Assembly: GCA_041941305.1 (NCBI GenBank)
Contig: JBGTQJ010000081.1
Location: 1 to 35,896 of the forward strand
DNA: 35,896 nt
From: JANSWP01 sp041941305
GTDB taxonomy: Bacteria; Bacteroidota; Bacteroidia; Chitinophagales; Saprospiraceae
Direction: 5' to 3'
Shown: piece by piece, positions 19,901-27,467 of the stretch
How positions within the stretch are numbered: position 1 is the stretch's first letter
Layout of the letters: every line of letters begins with the position of its first letter
Made by a program: the position numbers and the translations under genes
The notes under the pieces: generated by a model
Databases searched by the model: none
Told to the model about the DNA's origin: nothing
The model's input: only the letters and a program-made list of their open reading frames with translations

Positions 19901-22900
19901 ATTGAAAATAGCTGCATTATTTGTGAAGATGGTGTGTACAAATTGTATTATGAGTTTACAAATACGACCGCCTTCCCAATTTGTGAGCTGGATCCCAGCT
20001 ATTTGGATCCCCAAGTGACTTTTTCACCAGATCCAATAACATTTACGCCCTGTATCAACCCCGGAATGAGTTCTGGACAACAGTGTATAACACTTGATAA
20101 TCTAACACCAAATACGGATCTGAAAATTGCCTTCACTACCGTATCCAATATTCTACCAGATCCTGGCAGCTGTGAAACAGATACGCTATGCCTTACCATT
20201 CCTGAATGTTGTGATACAACGATTATAGATCCTGTGCTTTGTTGTGATACTCCTGTTGATATTCTGTTTATTGTTGATAACTCGGGCAGCATTGACATGG
20301 GAGAATTTAACACTGTGGTTAAGAATATTGAGAATGCAATGGTTGACCTGGACATTTACTATTGTGACCCCTTATACGCGGTTTCACATTATGTAGAAAT
20401 TCCAGGATTTACAGGATTAGGTGTGCCTTTTCTTTTCATAGAGCATGACTTTACGAGTAGTGCAATTGCCCAAAGTATTGTCAGACCGTATCCCCAAGGT
20501 GGAGGGGCAGATTTGAATTCCTCCTTAGGCTTTGTCATAGACGCCTTAAACGGGGTGCCAAACGGAGGAATTGATTCTGGAGGGCTGCCTTCTTTTGCCA
20601 ATCGAAGACCTGGTGCAGATTTATTGATTGTTGTCATGACAGATGATGTACCAGTTGGATTGTTACCCTATAATAATTCAAATACGCTCAAATCAGCTCC
20701 ATTTGATGCTCAATTCACAGTGGTCCAATTTGAACCAAGTTCAACCGTTGATCACATTTGTGCAGCAATCGCTTCCCCCGGAGGAGCCTATACAGGTCCG
20801 GTTGATTTGAACACAGGTGACCCCCAGCCACCAATCAATGCTTCTAATCCAAGGCAGTACATTATGGCTGATTTCAATAGTAATTTCATTCCTGTTGTTG
20901 ACAATATTACACCTTGTACCAGAGACTTCATGTGTTGCGATGATTTGATGATTATTGATACACTGGTTCAGGCAGATTCATGTTGTTACAGTATTGACTT
21001 GAAAAATAAAGTAGGCGCTAGTATCACTAAACTGGAAGTTGAGGTTTTGACGAATGACTGGATATTCAATTCTGGAACCCTGGTGCCGGGAAATGACTTT
21101 CAATGGGCATGTCCACCATCCAATCAGCTTTTATGCCTGGAACATGTTTCGGGAAATATTCCTATTGGGACTACTGAAGATGCCTTGAGTTTTTGTCTTG
21201 CTCCAACGAATGGAAATGCACCCACCTCTCAGCAAATTGTCTTCAGATGGTATCAAACTTTGCCAGGTTCAATGGAAGAGGTTATTTGTACGGACACTTT
21301 AAATACCAATTGTCCACCAGTATTTGAGGATTGCATTTCCATCATTGACCCTGTCCTGACATGTAATCCAAATAATCCTTATGAATATTTTATGAATTTT
21401 AAGGTAACCAACCATAGTAGTTTTACGGCTACCTCTGTTGCTTTACAAAACTTACCACCTGGGTTTGGTTTTGCTTTTTGCAATAGTTCAACTGCTGTTT
21501 CATCTATTGCCTTGCCCATAAGCCCTTTACCTCCAACACAAACATCGCCGAACTTATGTGTGAAAATCATTTCTCCCGTTCCAATTTTAAGTCCTCAGTC
21601 AGTTTGTTTTAGAGGCAGTCTTTGGAGTAGTTTTGATTGTTGTCATTCACCGTCTTTGACTTGTGTTGATTTAGTTCCCTGTTGTGATCCATGTGAGGAT
21701 ACCGATATCATTGTAGATAGTATCAGCGTAAACATGGCAGAATGTTGCTATAAACTGGATATTGTTAATGGATGTGGCTATCAATTCTTCAACCGAATTG
21801 AAACAGAAGTGATTACCAATGGAGTTTGTTTTGGTTATCATGCATTAGGTGGACCAGATGCGGCAAATTGGTTTATCAGCAGTTCTACAAAGAATAAAAT
21901 TAGCTGGGAACACAGCAGTGGGATGATTCCAAATGGCACCATTGATGATATTATCCAATTTTGTCTGGATGATATCGATGACCCATCTGAAATCCCACAG
22001 GAGGTTGTGGTTCGTTGGTACACTCCAATAATCGGGGGAGATAGTTTAGCTTGTGTAGATACCTTAACCTTCAACTGTCAAGGAGAGAATGAATGTCTGA
22101 TTACATCCGATCACATGATTGAGTGTATCCCAGATAGTAATAAATATCGCTTAACCTTTACCCTTACAAATAACTCGACGATTCCTTTTAAAGCAACTGA
22201 TTTATTTACTTCCGTAGAACCTCCTTCGAGTCTGTTCCTGACACCTTCTGGTGGGATTTTCCCACTAAACCCACCTTTATGCACAGGAGATTCGAGAACC
22301 ATAACAACCTGTATTGAAAGTACCTCAGGCTCATTTCCACCTCCTGAAACTCAAATTGTGTTGAGGCATCGATTAGCCTTTTTCAATGGAACTAGTGCGG
22401 ATACCTGTTGCTATGAAAGCGTTTTAGACACCATTCCACTGTCCTGTTCAGGTTGTTGCGTTGACTTTGACGATTTCTGTGACAAAGTCAATCAAGGGTT
22501 CAATGTTTCTGTTTCAGGCTGTACAGTTACGATTAATGCCCCTCAGTTTGATAGTTGTCACTGGTTTGGGATGGAACCAGACTGGGATGATGGCACCATT
22601 GGTTCTACAGTAGTTATTCCTGCAACAGGCACCTGGACACACACCTATGCGCAAAGTGGAACCTATAATATCTGTGTGACCGTTTTTGAGCAAGATCCCC
22701 TTACAGGGTTTGATTGTTGGATTAAACAAATGTGTACTCCTGTCACGGTTGCTTGCGATACGACGGATTGTACAATTGACTGTTTTGATAATGCTTCCTG
22801 GAACCAGGAAAACCTTGGGTCATTCCTCTTCATGTTGGATATGATTCCTTACAATGGAGATTTGGTTCTCGCAGCCCGACAAAGTTCTATTGGTGGAAGT

Positions 22901-25900
22901 TATGTCGTCAATTGGGATGGAACAACAGCAGCTCCATTAGGCGATGGATTAAATGACGATGTAATGGCACTTGAAATTCACAATGGAGTGCTATACGCTG
23001 GAGGAAAGTTTAATGCTTCACTTGGAGGAACAACATTGAGTGGATTGGCTTATTATGACAATGGAGCCGGTCAATGGAAAGATGTTGGCGGTGGTGTGGA
23101 TTTGACATCTGGATTTGGAGTTCGAGCTCTACAAAGTACGCCAGCTGGATTGATGGTAGCTGGTGATTTCACCACCGTTGGAGGGGGTACTTCTGCCAAT
23201 AATATTGCGCTTTGGGATGGAAGTACCTGGAGTCCTTTGGGGGCAGGAACGAATGGTCAGGTTACAGGTTTGGGAATGTTTGCAGGTGACTTGATTGTAG
23301 GTGGCCATTTTTCAACTCCTGCCAACAATGTAGCGGTTTGGAACTTTTCGAGCTGGTCACCTCTTGGAGGTGGTGTTTCTATTCCTGGAACTAACTTCTA
23401 CAATGGGGTTTGGGCGATTCAGGAATACAATGGTGAACTTTATATTGGGGGTAACTTCACCGATGCTATAAATACGGGAATTGCATGTCCTCCTGGTATA
23501 GTTCCAGGTACTCATAATATTGCCAAATGGAACCCTACCACCAATTGCTGGGAATCCGTTTCAGGCGGAGTGACTGGATCTTTCACTGCGGTTTATGATA
23601 TGAAAGTGGTAGGTGGAAATCTAGTAACAGCAGGAGTGTTTAACCAAATGGGCGGATTAAGCATTAATTCAGTAGCTCATTGGGATGGTACTCAATGGCA
23701 TGATATGGGACATCCGAGTTCTAACCTCTTGCATGCAATTACCTGCCTGCCTGACGCTACCAACAATTGCGAGATCTATGTTGGTGGGGAATCCCCTTTA
23801 TTTAAAGCTACATTCGATTGTGATTGTTGCTCAAGTTTTGACGATTTCTGTGATAAAGTTGATTTAGGATTTACAATTTCAATCGACTCAGCCTGCAAAG
23901 TGACTATTACTGCTCCTCAGTTCGATTCCTGTCAATGGTTTACAACACCACCAGATTTAGGCGATGGCACACCTGTTGGTTCTGTTGTTGTTCCGGCTAA
24001 TGGTATGTGGATGCATACCTATGCTCAAAATGGTACCTACAATATTTGTGCTACCGTGTTTGAGCAAGACCCGGTAACCGGCGATACTTGTTGGACTAAA
24101 CAAATGTGTACACCTGTTACGATTGATTGCCATAGTGAATGTTGTGATAGTTTTGATGATTTATGTGATAAGGTCGATCTAGGGTTTACGATTGCAATTG
24201 ACTCTGCTTGTAAAGTGACTATTACCGCACCACAATTCGATTCCTGTCACTGGTTCACCTCTCCGCCTGACTTGGGAGATGGCACACCTGTGAATACTGT
24301 TGTAGTGCCAGCTAATGGTATGTGGATGCATACCTATGCGCAAAATGGTACCTACAATATTTGTGCTACCGTGTTTGAGCAAGACCCGGTCACAGGTGAT
24401 ACTTGTTGGACTAAACAAATGTGTACACCTGTTACGATTGATTGCTATGATGAATGTTGTGATAGTTTTGATGATTTCTGTGATAAGGTCGATCTAGGGT
24501 TTACGATTGCAATTGACACCGCTTGTAAAGTGACCATAACAGCACCCCAATTCGATTCCTGTCACTGGTTTACTTCACCACCAGACCCAGGAGATGGCAC
24601 ACCTGTAAATGCTGTTGTTGTACCTGCCAATGGTATGTGGATGCATACTTATACACAAAATGGGACTTATAATATTTGTGCAACGTTGTTTGAAGAAGAC
24701 CCGGTTACTGGAGATTCTTGTTGGTCGAAGCAAATGTGCACACCTGTAACAATTAATTGTTTCGGTGGAGGTAGTGGTTTCTGTGATACCCTCACTACTG
24801 TTTCCCATCCTTATTTGGGTTATTCTGTAGCTACCTGTTTTTCAGGTTTGGATCAATTCGGAGGACAATACGTTCTAGCCCGAATGGATACACGGGATCA
24901 TCAATCTGCTCCACTGAATTCGAATTGGGACTCCTGGAATCCACTGGTTCGATATCATGGACCCGCCAATAATTGGAATGCAACTAATTTGGGAGAAATA
25001 TTCGGTATTGCACTTGACTTGTATGGAAATATTTATGTTGCCTCCTCTGCAATTTACAACTACATACCTGTTGGTTGGGGTGTAGCTGGTGAGCCGAGCA
25101 TTTATAAAATTGATGGACTCACGGGTAACATTAGCGTGTTTAATACCACTACTCTACCAAATCAGAAAGATGTAAATCTTGGTTCAACCTTAAACGGTCA
25201 TGAACCTGGTTTTGGCAACATCTGTTACAACCCAATCCACGATGTATTCTATGTTTCCAACTTTGAGGATGGAGCAATCTATGTTTTGGAGGGTGCAACA
25301 GGAAATACGATAGGGACCTTGTTTGATCCTGTGCCCGGTGATACCAGAAATGGTTTTGAACCTGTAGGTGATCGGGTATTTGGACTAGGATTTAATCTTC
25401 GTGATAATAGGTTGTATTATTCTGTTTGGAATATTGACGGATATCATAAGCCAACTTCGGGAGAGCGAAATGAGATTTGGATGGTTGACATTAAATCTGA
25501 TGGTACCATTGACGGGGGAACAGAGACTTTGGTTCAACAACTTCCTTTAATCAACACATTTGGAAGGAATTTTTCCAACCCCGTAGCAGATATTGCCTTT
25601 TCTGCTGATGGAAATAAAATGCTTTTAGGGGAAAGAACCATCGATCAAAGTCGCCCTGATTTCTTCTTTGCACATGATTCCAGAGTTTTAGAATATACCT
25701 GGGACGGTAGTACCTGGAATCCTGAAGCTGTTAGCAAATACCAAATTGATACAAATGGAGAATTCTCTGCAGGTGGAGTGGATTATGGTTACCGGGACCC
25801 TAAGCTGCAAGTTTGTGACACTGTCGTTTTTGCTAGTGGTGATGACATTCACCAACAAGCTATCCATGGGGATGAGATTTACGGAATTCAGATTATTCCA

Positions 25901-27385
25901 GGCACTGGAGGAGATGTTTCTGTCAGTAAAATTATTGACTTGAACAACAATACGATCGATAGAGACAAGACAGGCATTGGAGATGTCGAAATATTTAAAG
26001 ACCCATGTTGTGGAGTTGATTCAACGAATGTTTGCCAATTGGCGGTAGATGTAACGGCAGGGGATATAGTTTGTGCAAACAACGATTTACAATTGACTAC
26101 CAATATTACAGGTGCAATTGGAAGTTTCAGTTGTTCATGGTTCCCGACAACTAATTTGTCATCAGCGAATGACTGTAGTCCAATTTTCAATGCAACAACG
26201 CCTGGCATTTATGTTTATACCATTACAGTGATTGATAGCCAGGGATGCATTGCTACTGAAACGATTAAAGTAGAGGTTGAAGCCTGTAACGTTTGCTGTA
26301 TTGACGAACAAGATTTCATCAATCGGGTAAATGATGGATTTACTTTCCAGGTAAGCTGTTTTTCAATTGAAGCGATTCCAAATAGCCTTACAGAATGCCA
26401 CAGTGTAATCTGGGATCTGGGCGACGGTTCTGGTGTCATTGGTCCATTCGCAGGTGACAATCCTATTCCAATTTCTCATACCTATTCCGCTAATGGAATT
26501 TATCAATTGTGCATGACAGTTGAGGAAATAGATGATGTGGGAACTCAGTGTTTCGGACCATTGCAAGTTTGTCAAAATGTAAATATCAATTGTATTTGTT
26601 TACCCTACCAGGCAGATTGTATAGTTCTGAATGACAACCTCGTTTACAATGGTAATTTTGAATTGGGTAATACGGGCTTTGGATCACAATTGGCGCCAAT
26701 GGAAGATTGTGCAGATAGAAGCTATGCAGTAGCTAAAAATGCACAAGACAAGTGTGCAACCTTTGATGAATTGTATGCTCCCGAATGTGAGGGTAATTTT
26801 ATGATAGTTGAAGGCAATGATGGTATTGTGACCATCCATTCAGTTCCAGTTATTCAGGGGCAAGAATATGGTTTTGCGTTCGATTTTTACCCTGGTCTAA
26901 ATGGTTCAGGTTCCCCAATATTTGCCGTGTATATTGAAGGGGAAGCCATCCTTCCCGATGTTATCGGAACAAGTCAGGAATGGAACACTGCTTGTGCAAC
27001 CTGGACTTCTACAAAAACAGGACTGGCATCTCTTTCTATTCATCAGGTGGGAAGCAATGGAAATGCAATCTATGGTATTGACAATATCATTTTACAAACC
27101 CCACCAAATGATGTTGTCGAAATTGTAGATGTTAAATCCATGCATATTTATCCTAATCCGACAAGTAATTCAATTACCCTTCAATTTATAAATCACGAAT
27201 TGGTCAATGGTGATATTATTCAGGTTTTTGATATGAATGGAAGAGAGATAAAGTCAATTCAAAATACAACTTCCAATAATGTATTTGAAGTGTATTTAGG
27301 ATCTGTCCCGAGTGGCATTTACTTCTTAAAAGCAATTTCAAATAATCAGACTTTTAGCGGGAAAGTGATTAAATTGTCCTATTAG
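13967..27385 (+). CDS. Giant modular cell-surface protein with T9SS type A sorting domain
   Basis: This 4472-aa protein has a signal peptide (1-22). Modules in order, with approximate residues: jellyroll-like 69-228; Ig-like 230-315; four 80-aa Ig/PKD-like repeats 320-635; Cys-rich PKD 636-730; three SdrD-B-like modules with DxNxDGxxD motifs 731-1030; propeller 1046-1437; three SprB-like repeats 1445-1683; two PKD 1685-1845; Cys-rich module A 1846-2085; von Willebrand A-like 2086-2322 (DNSGS at 2104); modules B and C 2323-2830; Cys-rich PKD 2831-2930; GGxF kelch-like propeller 2935-3288; three 105-aa tandem PKD repeats 3287-3598; second propeller 3607-4016; Ig-like 4017-4108; Cys-rich PKD 4109-4209; second jellyroll 4210-4380; type A sorting domain 4386-4472 (IYPNPTSNSITL, GIYFLK, GKVIKL). 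The sorting domain implies export by the type IX system and surface anchoring or release. Adhesion is inferred from the module types; no catalytic site is seen. Confidence 0.92.
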   Translation: MKTLYFYPTLFSLVFATFIYHSSQNEISQEHIEVVHFFENDISFAIGNMILPCDPPCNTCGVCTTPGPNLVVNGDFDQGDTGFTSDLTSSCTCLFSSYCIATIATAKCNVAQWQPITSCTGAGNYMVVDGSNAVIWRQNVTVEANKTYNFSFAHYPNVSGSISLPILELRVAGSPILSNIMGMGGAWGTFCANYFSPFNGQVTLEIAQTGGAGFNDYGIDDIQFSACEPVISVEAMDDQSICFGESITLETVITSATGNYTCIWAPTAGLNDPTSCNPTFTPIVPPSMPQPIVFTVTVNEGGCIATDQVTITVLPEPTAIAINSGPVCETGILTLNEIGGQGVNWLWLGPNGFSSNLKSPTITNVGIQNGGLYDVIVTDANGCVSTSSTTVTINPLPEVDAGSNSPICEGEDLELYEFANAGISYTWIGPNGYTSNEQNPIFVNVTSQNAGLYTVIVTDANGCVNSQDIDVTIEESPDVQLSSNSPVCEGEDLNLSEQGGDGDSWQWEGPDNFISTLQNPVIQNVSLDAAGFYFVTVTASNGCTSVGEIEVEIIETFDVQASSNSPVCEGEEIFLFEDIGEGEDYFWTGPNGFTSNDQNPSIFPATLDDSGIYTVTVTKNGCTVTDDVEVIVEECCCIDFDIFCENVDSGFEYFIDCNEISINPLSFDECYQVDWDWGDGSTGPITNANDIVTHTYDTTGSYTVCMIVTEFQSGEPCWDPKEYCEEIEILPEGSISGNVYEDLNGNHQVDAGEDPFANILVILQLPDGTIQTTLTNASGFYTFQDLPAGDYIVSAGSSVSNTHTSYPQIINVELEICESVNNQDFFLTPFDAYGCIKGAVIFDLDNDGLRDYFDLGIPNMQIAISGNGVNETLTSDATGNFMLSLLLPGTYQVTILTAPTNAVLTSGDSFQVEVKAEICEDNVLFTFIPEADFVGITGIVAYDPDCDGIFDPNTHTVIGNARVVLKDENGTILDDTLSGMDGLFVFYPLPPGTYTIEILDDFPNTQPSTPTNYTWNIDANKFETGNFLFCPLGPTFECGMSAMTCNVLYGNVFDHVLAVKDTRDRSNAPINTKWIPPLTITNPQWNAQNMGTVFGLAIDKDYNIYTSQTDVYSEYSPSYVGGKIFKVDAVTHAVSTLATLPNTGSGLGNICYVEQYDRLYVTNFEDGKIYWIHIPSGTVSSLPYDFNNPHNSSNLNNPPFENLGERVWAVAYHSPDNRLYFSVWNQNCGFTISSAPVGSLNNQVYSIQLDANGDFPSNTSTENLEIDLPPLPGKNHSDPVSDIAFSNDFSTMILAEKSVYEFQFSSLRQRPADLFPNWPQARLFEYTDQGSNWGSSPSQQYYIGVEPGSNGQSAVGGIDYGYDNFTNPPTIPDCDTVVYATGNALELTYVGGAHNVFGMAIIPASGNTLTNLNSVIIDAGPSSSFKTELGDVEVFKCGCPNGCNWSANVSYQHISCNGANDGVASAAPTNGTPPYTYLWNDPGNSTTPTISGLAPGNYCVTVTDDDMCQIVTCGDILEAGEIVLTISNQTNIDCNNPVGSATVIATGGTVSTIGYTYNWSNGFVETTLGGSTNTFITGGTYTVTVTDENGCTETTIVEITETSSVMLTLDSKTDIDCNNPKGSATVLATGGLQGIVGYQFDWSTGFVDHSFDYSTETFTLAGTYSVTVTDALGCTDELSFTINSTPIPTAFFAYNLISPCGETYAFTDQSIGNGLTYSWDFGDGSPLSTQTSPIHTYANSGLYTVTLTVTDVNGCDVTHSETFMVNKAIDVEIDCTSNCLDVSCNVVSGVATWYNWDWGDGNTSSGTTTPTHTYTNPGTYQVCLTALSIDCSDTACQTITVAECPCDSLGHQVIAHQAPQNGQDCYSLDIDVGLPGPFLILAKIQVSGVTFSNIQFDPLTYGTSLNGTADELEIFAIGQGFNPGLDPNAIQFCLSGVPAGCQVPIVFEWYQKNALDIPEKICEQEIVFECFEITDCIDIENSCIICEDGVYKLYYEFTNTTAFPICELDPSYLDPQVTFSPDPITFTPCINPGMSSGQQCITLDNLTPNTDLKIAFTTVSNILPDPGSCETDTLCLTIPECCDTTIIDPVLCCDTPVDILFIVDNSGSIDMGEFNTVVKNIENAMVDLDIYYCDPLYAVSHYVEIPGFTGLGVPFLFIEHDFTSSAIAQSIVRPYPQGGGADLNSSLGFVIDALNGVPNGGIDSGGLPSFANRRPGADLLIVVMTDDVPVGLLPYNNSNTLKSAPFDAQFTVVQFEPSSTVDHICAAIASPGGAYTGPVDLNTGDPQPPINASNPRQYIMADFNSNFIPVVDNITPCTRDFMCCDDLMIIDTLVQADSCCYSIDLKNKVGASITKLEVEVLTNDWIFNSGTLVPGNDFQWACPPSNQLLCLEHVSGNIPIGTTEDALSFCLAPTNGNAPTSQQIVFRWYQTLPGSMEEVICTDTLNTNCPPVFEDCISIIDPVLTCNPNNPYEYFMNFKVTNHSSFTATSVALQNLPPGFGFAFCNSSTAVSSIALPISPLPPTQTSPNLCVKIISPVPILSPQSVCFRGSLWSSFDCCHSPSLTCVDLVPCCDPCEDTDIIVDSISVNMAECCYKLDIVNGCGYQFFNRIETEVITNGVCFGYHALGGPDAANWFISSSTKNKISWEHSSGMIPNGTIDDIIQFCLDDIDDPSEIPQEVVVRWYTPIIGGDSLACVDTLTFNCQGENECLITSDHMIECIPDSNKYRLTFTLTNNSTIPFKATDLFTSVEPPSSLFLTPSGGIFPLNPPLCTGDSRTITTCIESTSGSFPPPETQIVLRHRLAFFNGTSADTCCYESVLDTIPLSCSGCCVDFDDFCDKVNQGFNVSVSGCTVTINAPQFDSCHWFGMEPDWDDGTIGSTVVIPATGTWTHTYAQSGTYNICVTVFEQDPLTGFDCWIKQMCTPVTVACDTTDCTIDCFDNASWNQENLGSFLFMLDMIPYNGDLVLAARQSSIGGSYVVNWDGTTAAPLGDGLNDDVMALEIHNGVLYAGGKFNASLGGTTLSGLAYYDNGAGQWKDVGGGVDLTSGFGVRALQSTPAGLMVAGDFTTVGGGTSANNIALWDGSTWSPLGAGTNGQVTGLGMFAGDLIVGGHFSTPANNVAVWNFSSWSPLGGGVSIPGTNFYNGVWAIQEYNGELYIGGNFTDAINTGIACPPGIVPGTHNIAKWNPTTNCWESVSGGVTGSFTAVYDMKVVGGNLVTAGVFNQMGGLSINSVAHWDGTQWHDMGHPSSNLLHAITCLPDATNNCEIYVGGESPLFKATFDCDCCSSFDDFCDKVDLGFTISIDSACKVTITAPQFDSCQWFTTPPDLGDGTPVGSVVVPANGMWMHTYAQNGTYNICATVFEQDPVTGDTCWTKQMCTPVTIDCHSECCDSFDDLCDKVDLGFTIAIDSACKVTITAPQFDSCHWFTSPPDLGDGTPVNTVVVPANGMWMHTYAQNGTYNICATVFEQDPVTGDTCWTKQMCTPVTIDCYDECCDSFDDFCDKVDLGFTIAIDTACKVTITAPQFDSCHWFTSPPDPGDGTPVNAVVVPANGMWMHTYTQNGTYNICATLFEEDPVTGDSCWSKQMCTPVTINCFGGGSGFCDTLTTVSHPYLGYSVATCFSGLDQFGGQYVLARMDTRDHQSAPLNSNWDSWNPLVRYHGPANNWNATNLGEIFGIALDLYGNIYVASSAIYNYIPVGWGVAGEPSIYKIDGLTGNISVFNTTTLPNQKDVNLGSTLNGHEPGFGNICYNPIHDVFYVSNFEDGAIYVLEGATGNTIGTLFDPVPGDTRNGFEPVGDRVFGLGFNLRDNRLYYSVWNIDGYHKPTSGERNEIWMVDIKSDGTIDGGTETLVQQLPLINTFGRNFSNPVADIAFSADGNKMLLGERTIDQSRPDFFFAHDSRVLEYTWDGSTWNPEAVSKYQIDTNGEFSAGGVDYGYRDPKLQVCDTVVFASGDDIHQQAIHGDEIYGIQIIPGTGGDVSVSKIIDLNNNTIDRDKTGIGDVEIFKDPCCGVDSTNVCQLAVDVTAGDIVCANNDLQLTTNITGAIGSFSCSWFPTTNLSSANDCSPIFNATTPGIYVYTITVIDSQGCIATETIKVEVEACNVCCIDEQDFINRVNDGFTFQVSCFSIEAIPNSLTECHSVIWDLGDGSGVIGPFAGDNPIPISHTYSANGIYQLCMTVEEIDDVGTQCFGPLQVCQNVNINCICLPYQADCIVLNDNLVYNGNFELGNTGFGSQLAPMEDCADRSYAVAKNAQDKCATFDELYAPECEGNFMIVEGNDGIVTIHSVPVIQGQEYGFAFDFYPGLNGSGSPIFAVYIEGEAILPDVIGTSQEWNTACATWTSTKTGLASLSIHQVGSNGNAIYGIDNIILQTPPNDVVEIVDVKSMHIYPNPTSNSITLQFINHELVNGDIIQVFDMNGREIKSIQNTTSNNVFEVYLGSVPSGIYFLKAISNNQTFSGKVIKLSY
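19498..22455 (+). repeat. Three divergent copies of a Cys-rich module, first separated by a vWA domain
   Basis: Within the giant gene, copies at about 19498-20222, 20933-21684 and 21687-22455 share the order (D/C)CYxLDI, FCL, (E/R)WY, C-rich joint, and a second half beginning with C-I-x-x-x-x-x-x-C and a strand like YxxxFxxTNxS. Each is about 245-255 residues. The vWA-like domain (20223-20932) sits between copies one and two. I do not recognise the module family. Confidence 0.65.
23825..24760 (+). repeat. Three tandem 315-bp coding repeats (PKD-like)
   Basis: The copies start at 23825, 24140 and 24455, an exact period of 315 bp (105 codons). Each begins CCxSFDDxCDKVDLGF and ends CWxKQMCTPVTIxC. 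The nucleotide sequences are also very similar, most of all the second and third copies, so the duplication is recent. A more diverged relative lies at 22458-22755, and distant ones at about 15870-16153 and 26290-26592. Confidence 0.9.
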
Positions 27386-27405
27386 TTAAATACTATTTGC
27401 GAAGA

Positions 27406-27452
27406 ATTAGCCTCGCCGCTCACTCTTCTATGTGGCGGGGCTAATACTTTTT
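27406..27452 (+). terminator. Rho-independent-like terminator after the giant gene
   Basis: ATTAGCCTCGCC (27406-27417) pairs with GGCGGGGCTAAT (27434-27445), 11 of 12 plus one G-U, around a 16-base loop. The stem is followed by ACTTTTT. It starts 20 bp after the stop codon of the giant gene and lies before the convergent enzyme operon. Confidence 0.75.
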
Positions 27453-27467
27453 CCGGATTGAAGAATT

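Noticed and set aside
20223..20932. The giant gene as two or more separate genes fused by assembly error
   Set aside because: The frame is uninterrupted over 13.4 kb, with module copies on both sides of every possible joint, one signal peptide and one sorting domain.
23825..24760. Possible CRISPR or minisatellite array
   Set aside because: The 315-bp repeats are in frame, without spacers, and encode a folded domain.
27406..27452. Bidirectional terminator also serving the enzyme operon
   Set aside because: On the minus strand the stem is not followed by a T-run, so only plus-strand termination is supported.
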